A DNA stretch of 64,000 bases, taken from assembly GCF_002116905.1 (NCBI RefSeq), contig NZ_CP015118.1, forward strand, positions 3,596,001 through 3,660,000. Reading direction: 5' to 3'. Shown here piece after piece: positions 16,877 to 25,729 of this stretch. The position numbers and the translations under genes are program-made. Each line of letters begins with the position of its first letter. Position 1 is the first letter of the stretch. The notes beneath the pieces were generated by a model that made no database searches, was not told where the DNA came from, and was given only the letters and a program-made list of their open reading frames with translations. Source of the DNA: Piscinibacter gummiphilus. GTDB lineage: Bacteria > Pseudomonadota > Gammaproteobacteria > Burkholderiales > Burkholderiaceae_C.

Positions 16877-17048
16877 CAACTCTCTCCGGTTGTCTGCGGT
16901 GGTCTTCGGGTTCTTGGGGTGCGGGACGGAGTGGATTCTCACAATGCTGCACACCCGTTTACCAAGGGGAATACCCGCGTTCGACCCGGCCGCGAAGGCC
17001 ATAGCGTGACCGGCATCACGCGCAGTGCATGCGCGTGCAGAAAGGCGG

Positions 17049-19460
17049 TCAGCTCGACTGCTTGAAGGCCATCACGGCCTGGTTGCGCAAGGTGCGCAGC
17101 AGCGAGAGTTCCTTCTCGCCGAGCTCGATGCCACCGGGGGCGGACTTGTCGGCGTAGATGAGCGCGAACGGCGCGCCCTTCATCAGCAGCGGCAGCAGCA
17201 GGAAGGCCGGCGCGTTGACGGACTTGGCGTACCACGCCGGAAGGCGCGATGCGATGGAGCCCACGGAGGTGTCGGAGATGAGGGTGTCGGCGCCCTTCAG
17301 GCACACCGCGGAGAAGAGATCGGGCGGCGAGCCGGGCGCGGGCTTGAGCGCGACCTTGAAGATCGGCGACACGTTCTCGACCCCGTGCCCGAGGCCGAAG
17401 CGGCCCGTGAGCGTCTCGGTCTTCGGGTCGCGCAGGCAGAAGACGATGCGCTGGAAGCCGAGTGCGCGCAGCATGGTCTCGAGGATCATGCGCAGCACTT
17501 CGTTGAGGCGGAAGTCCTCCACCATCGTGTTCGTGATGTCCTGGATGCCGGCGGCCAGCATCTCGGCGGCGCCCTCGCCCGTGGCCATGGTGCCGGCCTG
17601 CGGCGCGGTGCCGTCGGCGGGCATCGTGGCGTGCAGCGCGTGTTCGGTGATCGTGTCGTGTGGCGCCGGCGACCCGGTGCCGTTGCCGTGCGTGGCGAGC
17701 AGGCGTCGCATGGGCGAGCCCGGCTGCACCTGCAGGCCCATCGCCCGCGCGAGGTCGGCCACGCGCTGCTGCGCGAGCGCGGCGGCGGCCTGCATGTCGC
17801 GCGCGCCGATGCCCAGCACGCGCATGTACTTTTCGGCGACCCGGGCGATGGCGGCGCTGGCCTGGCCGGCATCGGCCTGCAGCAGCACGTCGGTGACCTC
17901 GTTCGAGACGAAGGCGATCCAGCGCAGGCGCTCGCCGGGTTTGTCGCCCGCCCGCGACGGCACCTCGGCGCCCGGCTTGCGCATGCAGCGCTGCAGGCCT
18001 TCCGGCAGGCCCCAGGCCTTCGCGACACCGACCCCGAGCTCCTCGAAGCTCAGGCCCAGCACCTTGAACGACGCCGCGTCCTCGGACTCGGCGGGCAGGC
18101 CCGGCCGCGGGGGCGCGGCGCGCAGGCTGCGCACCTGGCGGGCTTCCTCGGGGAAGTAGAACTCGGTCAGCAGGCGGCCGAGGTTCTGGAACATCGCGCC
18201 GATGAACGCTTCCTCGCCGTCACGGCCGCCGCTGCTCAGCTCGTTGGCGAGCGAACCCGCCATCAGAGAGCGGAGGAACTCCTCCTTGAGCTGGTTCGCG
18301 TGCGCCTTGTCGTGCATGTGCTCCAGCAGCACGAGGCTCAGCGCCATGTTGCGGATGCCGGCGAACCCGATCAGGGCCACCGCGCGCGAGACCGTGCTGA
18401 TGCTGCCGCCGCCCGCCTGGCTGTAGTGCGCGGTGTTGACCATGCGCAGCAGCTTGTTGGTGAGCGCGACGTCCTTCAGGATCTCGCCGGACAGGCTGGC
18501 GAGGCTCTCGTTCTCGGAGTTCGCGACGCGCTGGATGCGCCCCACCGAGTCGGACAGCGCGGGGAAGTCGGTCTTGTGCCGCATGCGGCGCAGCAGGAAC
18601 TCGAGCGTGCCGCTGCTGCCCGCGGCCGCGTCGGTCACGGCGGCGGGGTTCAACCACTGCAGCAGTGCGTCGCGCAGCTCGGCCGCGCTGGCGTGGCGGC
18701 TCGCCGCGTCGCGCGCGATGCTGCGCTGGACGATGGCGCGCAGCGCGTCGTCCACGTCGGCGCCCATGGGTTCGGGCAGGCGCAGGTCTTCGTGGGCCAC
18801 GCGGTACATCGCGCGGAACGGGTCGCGTTCGGCGATCACCGGCCGGCCCGACAGCAGTTCGGCGAGCACGAGGCCGGCCGAGAACACGTCCATGGCCGGC
18901 GACGGCTTGACGCCGTGCGTGGCCTCCGGCGACATGTAGCCGGGCGTGCCGACCACCTGCTGCTTCGCGGCGTCGGTGACCCGGGCGGCGATGCCGAAGT
19001 CCATCACGCGGGCGCGGGACTGGTCGTCGAGCAGGATGTTCGACGGCTTGAGGTCGCGGTGCACGACACCGGCGGCGTGAGCGGTCTGCAGCGCGTCGAG
19101 CACGTTGACCATCAACTGCGCCGCCTCGCGCGCGGGCATGGGGCCCTTCGACTTCAGCCGCTCGGCGAGGGTCTGCCCCGCGACGTACTCGAAGACGAGG
19201 TAGGCCTGCTGCTCGTGCATGTCCGCCTCGAAGAGCGGCACGATGTGCGGATGGTTCAGGCGGCTGACGCTGCGCGCCTCCTGCAGCCACGGGCTGGCGG
19301 CGTTGACGGTGGCGCCCACGTGCATCAGCTTGACGGCCACCTCGCGCTCCAGGCGGGGGTCGAACGCGAGCCACACGGTGGCCTGGGCACCTCGCCCGAG
19401 CTGGCGGCGCAGCTCGAAGCGGCCCAGCTGGGCAACGGGCGCGGGCGCGAGAAGAGCCAT
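17049..19460 (-). CDS. Ser/Thr protein kinase with HDOD and GAF domains
   Basis: 803 residues, cytoplasmic, no membrane helix. Residues 14-280 are a complete Hanks-type kinase: G-loop GRGAQATV 22-29, Lys44 in VAVK, Glu61, HRD 134-136 with Lys138 and Asn141, DFG 154-156, SPE 177-179 and DVFSAG 191-196. Residues about 290-480 form an HDOD domain (SVGRIQRVANSEN, EILKDVALTNKLLRMVN, SRAVALIGFAGIRNMAL). The C-terminal 160 residues look like a GAF domain (VEDFRLNEVLRMILETMLRALG onward). HDOD proteins act in signalling output; the substrate is unknown. It starts 13 bp after the pseudokinase-HDOD gene and is surely co-transcribed. Confidence 0.88.
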   Translation of the reverse strand: MALLAPAPVAQLGRFELRRQLGRGAQATVWLAFDPRLEREVAVKLMHVGATVNAASPWLQEARSVSRLNHPHIVPLFEADMHEQQAYLVFEYVAGQTLAERLKSKGPMPAREAAQLMVNVLDALQTAHAAGVVHRDLKPSNILLDDQSRARVMDFGIAARVTDAAKQQVVGTPGYMSPEATHGVKPSPAMDVFSAGLVLAELLSGRPVIAERDPFRAMYRVAHEDLRLPEPMGADVDDALRAIVQRSIARDAASRHASAAELRDALLQWLNPAAVTDAAAGSSGTLEFLLRRMRHKTDFPALSDSVGRIQRVANSENESLASLSGEILKDVALTNKLLRMVNTAHYSQAGGGSISTVSRAVALIGFAGIRNMALSLVLLEHMHDKAHANQLKEEFLRSLMAGSLANELSSGGRDGEEAFIGAMFQNLGRLLTEFYFPEEARQVRSLRAAPPRPGLPAESEDAASFKVLGLSFEELGVGVAKAWGLPEGLQRCMRKPGAEVPSRAGDKPGERLRWIAFVSNEVTDVLLQADAGQASAAIARVAEKYMRVLGIGARDMQAAAALAQQRVADLARAMGLQVQPGSPMRRLLATHGNGTGSPAPHDTITEHALHATMPADGTAPQAGTMATGEGAAEMLAAGIQDITNTMVEDFRLNEVLRMILETMLRALGFQRIVFCLRDPKTETLTGRFGLGHGVENVSPIFKVALKPAPGSPPDLFSAVCLKGADTLISDTSVGSIASRLPAWYAKSVNAPAFLLLPLLMKGAPFALIYADKSAPGGIELGEKELSLLRTLRNQAVMAFKQSS

Positions 19461-19473
19461 GGGAATCGGTCGA

Positions 19474-21321
19474 TCAGTGGGCGTTGCGCGCAGCCATCGT
19501 GCGCGCGAATTCGGACGGTGCCGCCGGCGCGGCCACCGGTTCGGGCGCGAGTCCCCGGGTGCTGGCGACGGCCGGGCCGGTGCCGCCCTTCATCGCGTTG
19601 CGGGCGGCCTGCAAGGCTTCACCGATGTCGCGCGCGGTCACCTCGAGCACACGCGCATGGCGCTGCGCGACGGCGGCCAGCGCGGCGCCCACCTTCGTGG
19701 GTGGCAGCGTGGTGACGAGGTCGACCACTTCGTTGGCCAGGCTGCCGGTCAGGCGCAGCACGTCGCCGTCGCTGTCGGCACCCCGCACCGGGCGGCCGGC
19801 GGGCAGGCGGCGCACCATGTGGAGCACCTCGTCGTTGAGGCCCCAGTGGCGTGCGACGGCGGCGCCCAGTTGTTCGGTGTCGACGCCCAGCACGGCGAAC
19901 GAGGCGGCTTCCTCGGTCATGCCGGCCAGTTCCGGTTCGCCCGGCGCGGGCGGCGGCAGCGTCTGCATCAGTTCGCGGATCTGCTCGGCCTCGTCCGGGA
20001 AGTGGTACTGCACGAGCAGGCGGCCGAGGTTCTGCAGGATGGTGACGAGGTAGACGACCTCGGGGTCGTAGCCCGGGGGCCGCAGCAGTTGCGCGGCGTG
20101 GCCGGCCAGGCGGACGCGGTCCATCAGGCGTTCGAGCGCGGCCGCGTTCGTCTCGTTCAGCGGCCCCGGCCACGCGCGCAGCGCGGAGGCGGCCTGGCGC
20201 AGGCCCTTGAGGCCCACGAGCGCGATGGCGCGGCGCAGCGTCAGCACGGGCGCGCCGCCGGAGGCCTGGGTGCCCTGCACCTGGGCGGAGTTCACGTGGC
20301 GCAGCAGTTCGAAGCTCAGGGCCATGTCCTGGAGCACCTGCGCGGCCATCTCGTCGGTGCGCTGGCCTTCGGCCATCGCGAGGCGGGCGACGCGGGCGCC
20401 CACACCCGGCGAGGCCGGCAGGTGGCCCACGGTGTGGAGGCGGTCGAGCAGCAGCGCGAGGGGGCCGCCCGAATCGTTCGCGGCGGCCTCGCGCCAGCCG
20501 TTGAGCGCGGTGAGCAGCGTGCGGGCGTTGTGGTAACGCTGGCGTTCCTGGCGGTCCGTCGCGCGGTTGGCGATGGCGCGCAGGCCTTCGGCCACCGGCT
20601 GCGGCGTGGTCCACGGCAGGCGGATGATGTCGCGGCCCACGGGCGGCAGGCGGTCGACCACGCGGGCGGTGTCGGGTTCGTCGAGGGCGGGCTGGCCGCT
20701 CAGCATCAGGTGCAGCAGCAGGCCCGCGGTGAGCACGTCGCGCTGCGCGGCCGCGCGGCCGGCCTGCAGGCCGTTGGCATCCACCGGGGTCGAGCGGCCA
20801 CCGGGCTCGGCGGCGTAGGTGACGCCGCAGGCGGCGAGGCCCATCACGCGCACGACACCCTGGTCGCTCACGATCACCTGGTGCGGCTGGATGTCGCCGT
20901 GGGCGAGGCCGGCCTGATGCGCGAAGGCGAGGCCTTCGAGCAGCTGGATGGTCCAGTCGACCGCGTCGCCCGGGGCGAGGTTGCGCTGGGCTTCCAGGCG
21001 CTCGCCGAGGGTCTCGCCCAGCTGGCGGTCGACCGAGACGTACGGCCAGTGCTCGTGCACGCCGATCTCGACGACGTGCGCGAGGTTCGGGTGGTTCAGC
21101 CGAGAGGCACGCTCCGTCTCGCCCTTCCACACCTGCAGCGCGGCCTCGTCGGCGGGCTGCGTGCGCGGCATCGTGAGCATGACTTCCTGCTGCGCACGCG
21201 GATCGAACGCGAGCCACGACATGCTGCGCACGCTCTTGCCCAGCAGCCGGCGCAGTTCGAAGCGGCCGAACGCCCGTGTAGGGGCCGGCTTGGCAGCAGC
21301 AGTGGTTTCGGGAGCGGACAT
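19474..21321 (-). CDS. Pseudokinase-HDOD protein
   Basis: 615 residues from the ATG at 21321. The N-terminal 270 residues follow the kinase fold of the neighbour (FGRFELRRLLGK against LGRFELRRQLGR) but catalytic residues are lost: the VAVK lysine is Thr50 (VMLT), HRDLKPSN became HGDIQPHQ (141-148), and DFG became GLA (161-163). The G-loop is GKSVRSMS. The rest is an HDOD domain (LQDMALSFELLRHVNSAQ, RRAIALVGLKGLRQAA). It probably cannot phosphorylate and may bind or regulate the active kinase encoded next. First gene of the pair; divergent from trxA across 263 bp. Confidence 0.85.
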   Translation of the reverse strand: MSAPETTAAAKPAPTRAFGRFELRRLLGKSVRSMSWLAFDPRAQQEVMLTMPRTQPADEAALQVWKGETERASRLNHPNLAHVVEIGVHEHWPYVSVDRQLGETLGERLEAQRNLAPGDAVDWTIQLLEGLAFAHQAGLAHGDIQPHQVIVSDQGVVRVMGLAACGVTYAAEPGGRSTPVDANGLQAGRAAAQRDVLTAGLLLHLMLSGQPALDEPDTARVVDRLPPVGRDIIRLPWTTPQPVAEGLRAIANRATDRQERQRYHNARTLLTALNGWREAAANDSGGPLALLLDRLHTVGHLPASPGVGARVARLAMAEGQRTDEMAAQVLQDMALSFELLRHVNSAQVQGTQASGGAPVLTLRRAIALVGLKGLRQAASALRAWPGPLNETNAAALERLMDRVRLAGHAAQLLRPPGYDPEVVYLVTILQNLGRLLVQYHFPDEAEQIRELMQTLPPPAPGEPELAGMTEEAASFAVLGVDTEQLGAAVARHWGLNDEVLHMVRRLPAGRPVRGADSDGDVLRLTGSLANEVVDLVTTLPPTKVGAALAAVAQRHARVLEVTARDIGEALQAARNAMKGGTGPAVASTRGLAPEPVAAPAAPSEFARTMAARNAH

Positions 21322-21584
21322 CGGGCGCAGCGGACGAATTCGAAATCTGAGGGACTGGCCTATTGGACCCCGGCTGCCGGGTGAGCAAGCGCAAATGAAC
21401 TGCGTGAAACCGGCCCTAATTCCCGTTCCGACCGACCGCACGGCCGTGCTGCGAAGCCCGCGCTATCGCCACCATAGGCACGCCGCCGGGGTCGCCCGGA
21501 TACGGCGGGTGAACCTTTGTGTCAAAATTGCCCAACCGTTCCACTTGGCCTCTCGCCAGGTGGCCCATGCTTTAGGACATGACC

Positions 21585-21914
21585 ATGAGCAGCGAACTGA
21601 TCAAACACACCACGGACGCTTCCTTCGACAGCGACGTGCTCCAGGCCGGCCAACCCGTGCTGGTCGACTACTGGGCCGAGTGGTGCGGCCCCTGCAAGAT
21701 GATCGCCCCGATCCTCGACGAAGTGTCGAAGGACTACGACGGTCGGCTGAAGATCGCCAAGATGAACGTCGACGAGAACCGCGACGTCCCGGCGAAGTTC
21801 GGCATCCGTGGCATCCCCACGCTGATGCTGTTCAAGGACGGTCAGCTGGCCGCCACGAAAGTCGGCGCCCTGTCGAAAGCCCAGTTGACGGCCTTCCTCG
21901 ACGGTCATCTATAA
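21585..21914 (+). CDS. trxA: Thioredoxin 1
   Basis: 109 residues from the ATG at 21585, chosen because TTAGGA lies 7 bases before it; the ATG at 21579 is too close to that site. It carries the redox site WCGPCKM, DENRDVPAKFGIRGIPTLMLF with the cis-proline, and normal length. It reduces cytoplasmic disulfides. Located before rho as in many beta- and gammaproteobacteria. The 227 bp to rho holds no gene. Confidence 0.97.
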   Translation: MSSELIKHTTDASFDSDVLQAGQPVLVDYWAEWCGPCKMIAPILDEVSKDYDGRLKIAKMNVDENRDVPAKFGIRGIPTLMLFKDGQLAATKVGALSKAQLTAFLDGHL

Positions 21915-22141
21915 TCCTCCCAACCGCGATGGAGCCGGGGCCCGCTGAAGCCGGCGCGCCCCTCTTCATCGCCTGAAGTTCTGCCACCCGGCCCGCCAGG
22001 CATCGATCCACGGATCACGCGGCGTTCGGGTTCGGCCCCCCTCCCCAGCTTTTCCGTTCGCCCGGGCGTTTGCCCGGAACCTTTCACCGGGCCGCGCCTG
22101 TGCGCATCCGCCCGACTGGCTTCACCCCAGGGTCCCCACCC

Positions 22142-23404
22142 ATGCACCTGTCAGAACTGAAAGCCCTCCACGTTTCCGCGCTCATCAAGATGGGCGAGGA
22201 ACTGGAAATCGACGCCGTCACGCGCATGCGCAAGCAGGAGCTGATGTTCGCGATCATGAAAAAGCGCGCCAAGGGGGGCGAGCAGGTCTTCGGCGACGGT
22301 GTGCTCGAAGTGCTGCCCGACGGCTTCGGCTTCCTGCGCGCGCCGGACGCGAGCTACATGGCGTCCACCGACGACATCTACCTGTCGCCCAGCCAGATCC
22401 GCCGCTTCAACCTCCACACCGGCGATGCCATCGAAGGTGAAGTGCGGGTACCGAAGGACGGCGAGCGCTACTTCGCCCTCGTGAAGGTCGACCGTGTCAA
22501 CGGCCTGACCCCGGAGGAAAGCAAGCACAAGATCATGTTCGAGAACCTGACGCCGCTGTTCCCGAAGGAACAGTTCCGTCTCGAGCGTGACATCAAGGCC
22601 GAGGAAAACATCACCGGCCGCATCGTCGACCTCATCGCCCCGCTGGGCAAGGGCCAGCGCGCGCTGCTCGTCGCCCCGCCCAAGAGCGGCAAGACGGTGA
22701 TGATGCAGAACCTGGCCCATGCCATCACGGCCAACTACCCCGACGTCTACCTGATCGTGCTGCTCGTCGACGAGCGCCCGGAAGAAGTCACGGAAATGCA
22801 GCGCACCGTGCGCGGCGAGGTCATCAGCTCCACCTTCGACGAACCCGCGGCCCGCCACGTGCAGGTGGCCGAGATGGTGATCGAGCGCGCCAAGCGCCTG
22901 GTCGAGATGAAGAAGGACGTGGTCATCCTCCTCGACTCCATCACCCGCCTCGCCCGCGCGTACAACAACGTGCTGCCGTCTTCGGGCAAGGTGCTCACCG
23001 GCGGTGTCGACTCCAACGCGCTGCAGCGCCCCAAGCGCTTCTTCGGCGCGGCGCGCAACATCGAGGAAGGCGGCTCGCTCACCATCATCGGCACCGCGCT
23101 GGTCGACACCGGCAGCCGGATGGACGAAGTCATCTACGAAGAGTTCAAGGGCACCGGCAACTGCGAAATCCACCTGGATCGCCGCATGGCCGAGAAGCGG
23201 GTCTACCCGTCGATCCTTCTGAACAAGTCGGGCACGCGCCGCGAGGAACTGCTGCTGAAGCCGGAAATCCTCCAGAAGACCTGGATCCTGCGCAAGCTGC
23301 TGTACTCGATGGACGAGATCGAGGCGATGGAGTTCATCCTCGACAAGATGAAGTCGACGAAGACCAACCTGGACTTCTTCGACATGATGCGCCGCGGCGG
23401 CTGA
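22142..23404 (+). CDS. rho: Transcription termination factor Rho
   Basis: 420 residues, standard size. N-terminal helical domain MHLSELKALHVSALIKMG, cold-shock-like RNA-binding fold with DGFGFLRAPDASYMAS, then the hexameric RecA-like ATPase with Walker A APPKSGKT, Walker B VVILLDSITRLARAY, the Q-loop and R-loop PKRFFGAARNIEEGGSLT. It loads on C-rich RNA and releases RNA polymerase. A short hairpin (CCTCGC/GCGAGG, 23423-23448) followed by TTTT lies just after the stop. Confidence 0.98.
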   Translation: MHLSELKALHVSALIKMGEELEIDAVTRMRKQELMFAIMKKRAKGGEQVFGDGVLEVLPDGFGFLRAPDASYMASTDDIYLSPSQIRRFNLHTGDAIEGEVRVPKDGERYFALVKVDRVNGLTPEESKHKIMFENLTPLFPKEQFRLERDIKAEENITGRIVDLIAPLGKGQRALLVAPPKSGKTVMMQNLAHAITANYPDVYLIVLLVDERPEEVTEMQRTVRGEVISSTFDEPAARHVQVAEMVIERAKRLVEMKKDVVILLDSITRLARAYNNVLPSSGKVLTGGVDSNALQRPKRFFGAARNIEEGGSLTIIGTALVDTGSRMDEVIYEEFKGTGNCEIHLDRRMAEKRVYPSILLNKSGTRREELLLKPEILQKTWILRKLLYSMDEIEAMEFILDKMKSTKTNLDFFDMMRRGG

Positions 23405-23462
23405 CGCCCGCGCATCGAGGCCCCTCGCCTGCAAATAGTGGCGCGAGGCGGTTTTGTGACGC

Positions 23463-23468
23463 TATAAT
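23463..23468 (+). promoter_or_regulatory. -10 box before rpmE2
   Basis: A perfect TATAAT 80 bases before the L31 start, in the short AT-richer gap after rho. A clear -35 is not seen 17 bases upstream. The weak hairpin with TTTT after rho lies immediately before it, so rpmE2 is probably transcribed independently. Confidence 0.5.
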
Positions 23469-23548
23469 CTGCGGTTTCCCGCATTCTGGAAAGTGCGCCG
23501 AACGGTTCGGCGTGGCTTCCGGGTTCACCAGCGATAAAAGGTTTTCCG

Positions 23549-23803
23549 ATGAAAGAAGGCATTCACCCCAACTACCGCGACGTCTGCTTCGTGGACCTGT
23601 CGAACGGTTTCAAGTTCGTGACGCGCTCGTGCGCCCAGACGAAGGAAACCATCAAGCTCGACGACGGCCGTGAAGTGCCGCTGTTCAAGCTCGAAACCAC
23701 GAGCGAATCGCACCCCTTCTACACCGGCACGCAGAAGAGCGTGGACTCGCTGGGCGGCCGCGTCGAGAAGTTCCGCAACAAGTTCGCCCACCTGAAGAAG
23801 TGA
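23549..23803 (+). CDS. rpmE2: 50S ribosomal protein L31 type B
   Basis: 84 residues: MKEGIHPNYRDVCFVDLSNG, FVTRSCAQTKETI and the C-terminal YTGTQKSVDSLGGRVEKFRNK. The paired CxxC zinc cysteines of type A L31 are absent, and the length of 84 fits the zinc-free type B form. It joins the 30S and 50S subunits. In many bacteria the C-minus form is induced by zinc limitation; here it seems to be a stand-alone housekeeping gene with its own promoter and terminator. Confidence 0.95.
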   Translation: MKEGIHPNYRDVCFVDLSNGFKFVTRSCAQTKETIKLDDGREVPLFKLETTSESHPFYTGTQKSVDSLGGRVEKFRNKFAHLKK

Positions 23804-23840
23804 TTCTTCGGGCTGCGATGCAGCTTGCGGCAAAACGGAA

Positions 23841-23864
23841 AAGGCAGCTCAGGCTGCCTTTTTT
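23841..23864 (+). terminator. Rho-independent terminator of rpmE2
   Basis: Stem AAGGCAGC / GCTGCCTT with a 4-nt loop followed directly by six T residues, 37 bp after the stop codon. A textbook intrinsic terminator. Confidence 0.9.
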
Positions 23865-23973
23865 GTTGTCCGGCGCCTGTTGCTGCTTCGCATCCGCCGT
23901 ATTTCCGCATCGGCATCCGGGCCCTCCCCGCCGGCTTGCGGCATCATCACGACCTTTGTGACACGCTGACTCC

Positions 23974-25644
23974 TTGAACTCGCCGAACCCCGCCCTCGTC
24001 ACCGAACGCGCGGCCACGCGCCTGCCGCGGGTCGCGCTGCTGCTGTTGTGCGCGGCCTACCTGCTGCCGGGCCTGTTCGGCCGCGACCCCTGGAAAAGCG
24101 CCGACATCACCGCGTTCGGCTACATGATGAGCCTCGCCAAGGGCCACGGCTCCTGGCTGATGCCCACCATCGGCGGCCTGCCGGCCGACGGCGCCCTGCT
24201 GCCGTACTGGGTGGGCGCGGGATTCATCGAACTGCTGGGGCCGTGGATCGGTGCACCGCTGGCGGCCCGCATTCCCTTCGCCCTGCTGCTCGGCATCGTG
24301 ATGATGCTGACCTGGTACAGCACCTTCCACCTCGCCCGCACCGAAGCCGCCCAGCCGCTGCCGTTCGCCTTCGGCGGCGAGGCCAAACCGGTCGACTACG
24401 CCCGGGCGCTGGCCGACGGCGCCCTGCTCGCCCTGATCGCGTCGCTCGGCCTGCTGCAACTCGGCCACGAGACCACGCCCGAGCTCGGGCAGCTGGCCGG
24501 GGTCGCGCTGTTCCTCTACGCCATGGCCGCTGCGCCGTTCCGCTCGTGGGAACCCCGGGTCGCCGCACTGTGCTCGCTGCCAGTGATGGCCGCCAGCGGC
24601 GCGCCCACCATCGCCATCACGCTGGGCGTCGCCGGCATCGTGCTGTGCCGCCGGTCCAGCTACGAGTCGGTGCGGCGCCTGGTCGTCTGGCTGGTCGTCG
24701 CGCTGGTGCTCGCCGCGCTGGCCGCCACGGTGTTCGGCGCCTGGGGCCTGCGGCTCAAGGGCTACGACCGCCTCGGGTCCATCGGCTCGCTGCTGCGCCA
24801 GTTCCTGTGGTTCCTCTGGCCCACCTGGCCGCTCGCGCTGTGGACGCTGTGGCGCTGGCGCAAGCACCTGCTGAACCGGCACATCTCGGTGCCCCTCAGC
24901 AGCGCCCTGGTCGCGCTGGTGGCCTGCCTGTCGATGGGCGGCTCCGACCGCGCCCTGATGCTCGCCCTGCCCCCGCTGGCCGTGCTGGCCGCGTTCATCC
25001 TGCCCACGCTCCAGCGCAGCACCGCGGCAGCCCTCGACTGGTTCTCGGTGTTCTTCTTCACCATCAGCGCGCTGTTCGTCTGGGTCATGTACCTGGCCAT
25101 GCAGACGGGCTGGCCGGCGAAGCAGGCGGCGAACATCGCCAAGCTGGCGCCGGGCTTCACGCCGTCGTTCTCCTGGATCGCGCTGGTGCTCGCGCTGCTC
25201 GGCACGGCCGCCTGGCTGTGGCTCGTGCAATGGCGCACGGGCCGCAACCGCCATCCGCTGTGGAAGAGCCTCGTGCTGCCGGCGAGCGGCGTGGCCCTGT
25301 GCTGGCTGCTGGCCATGACGCTGTGGCTACCCGCGCTCGACTACGCCCGCAGCTACCAGCCGCTCGTGAGCCGCGTCTCGCAGCACGTGCCGCCAGGGGC
25401 CTGCATCATCGCGCCGGGCATGAACCGCGGCCTGATCGCGGCCGTCGAGTACTTCGGCGGCTTCGACGTGGATGCGGTGAACAACGAGCAGTCGTCCGAC
25501 TGCGAGGTGCTGTTCGTCTCGGAGACCCGCACGGACCGGCCGGCGGTCAGCGCCGGCTGGACGCTGGTGGCCCGGGAGGTGCGGCCGACGGATCGGGACA
25601 CCATCGTGGCGGTCTACAGGCGCACGCGGCTCGCGGCGCGCTGA
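23974..25644 (+). CDS. Polytopic GT-C-like glycosyltransferase (ArnT/PMT-like)
   Basis: 556 residues with about ten or more membrane helices and a soluble C-terminal tail of about 100 residues. The first helix is followed by GRDPWKSADITAFGYMMSLA, the position and style of the acidic first-loop motif of GT-C transferases such as ArnT, which use polyprenyl-phosphate sugars. The start is a TTG at 23974; no ATG or GTG lies near, and no good ribosome site is seen. Which sugar and acceptor it uses cannot be told. It converges with phoR. Confidence 0.65.
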   Translation: MNSPNPALVTERAATRLPRVALLLLCAAYLLPGLFGRDPWKSADITAFGYMMSLAKGHGSWLMPTIGGLPADGALLPYWVGAGFIELLGPWIGAPLAARIPFALLLGIVMMLTWYSTFHLARTEAAQPLPFAFGGEAKPVDYARALADGALLALIASLGLLQLGHETTPELGQLAGVALFLYAMAAAPFRSWEPRVAALCSLPVMAASGAPTIAITLGVAGIVLCRRSSYESVRRLVVWLVVALVLAALAATVFGAWGLRLKGYDRLGSIGSLLRQFLWFLWPTWPLALWTLWRWRKHLLNRHISVPLSSALVALVACLSMGGSDRALMLALPPLAVLAAFILPTLQRSTAAALDWFSVFFFTISALFVWVMYLAMQTGWPAKQAANIAKLAPGFTPSFSWIALVLALLGTAAWLWLVQWRTGRNRHPLWKSLVLPASGVALCWLLAMTLWLPALDYARSYQPLVSRVSQHVPPGACIIAPGMNRGLIAAVEYFGGFDVDAVNNEQSSDCEVLFVSETRTDRPAVSAGWTLVAREVRPTDRDTIVAVYRRTRLAAR

Positions 25645-25658
25645 CACCCCGAAATGAG

Positions 25659-25720
25659 TCATCCCGGCGAAGGCCGGGCCCTACCGCATCGGCCCGGGGT
25701 CCCGGCCTTCGCCGGGATGA
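25659..25720. terminator. Perfect 20-bp inverted repeat between convergent genes
   Basis: The arm TCATCCCGGCGAAGGCCGGG (25659-25678) is exactly complementary to 25701-25720, with a 22-nt spacer. It fills the 85-bp gap between the glycosyltransferase and phoR stops and could end both transcripts. The core CATCCCGGCGAAGGCCGGG is of a type repeated in many proteobacterial genomes, so it may be a dispersed palindromic repeat. Confidence 0.65.
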
Positions 25721-25729
25721 CGACAGCGT

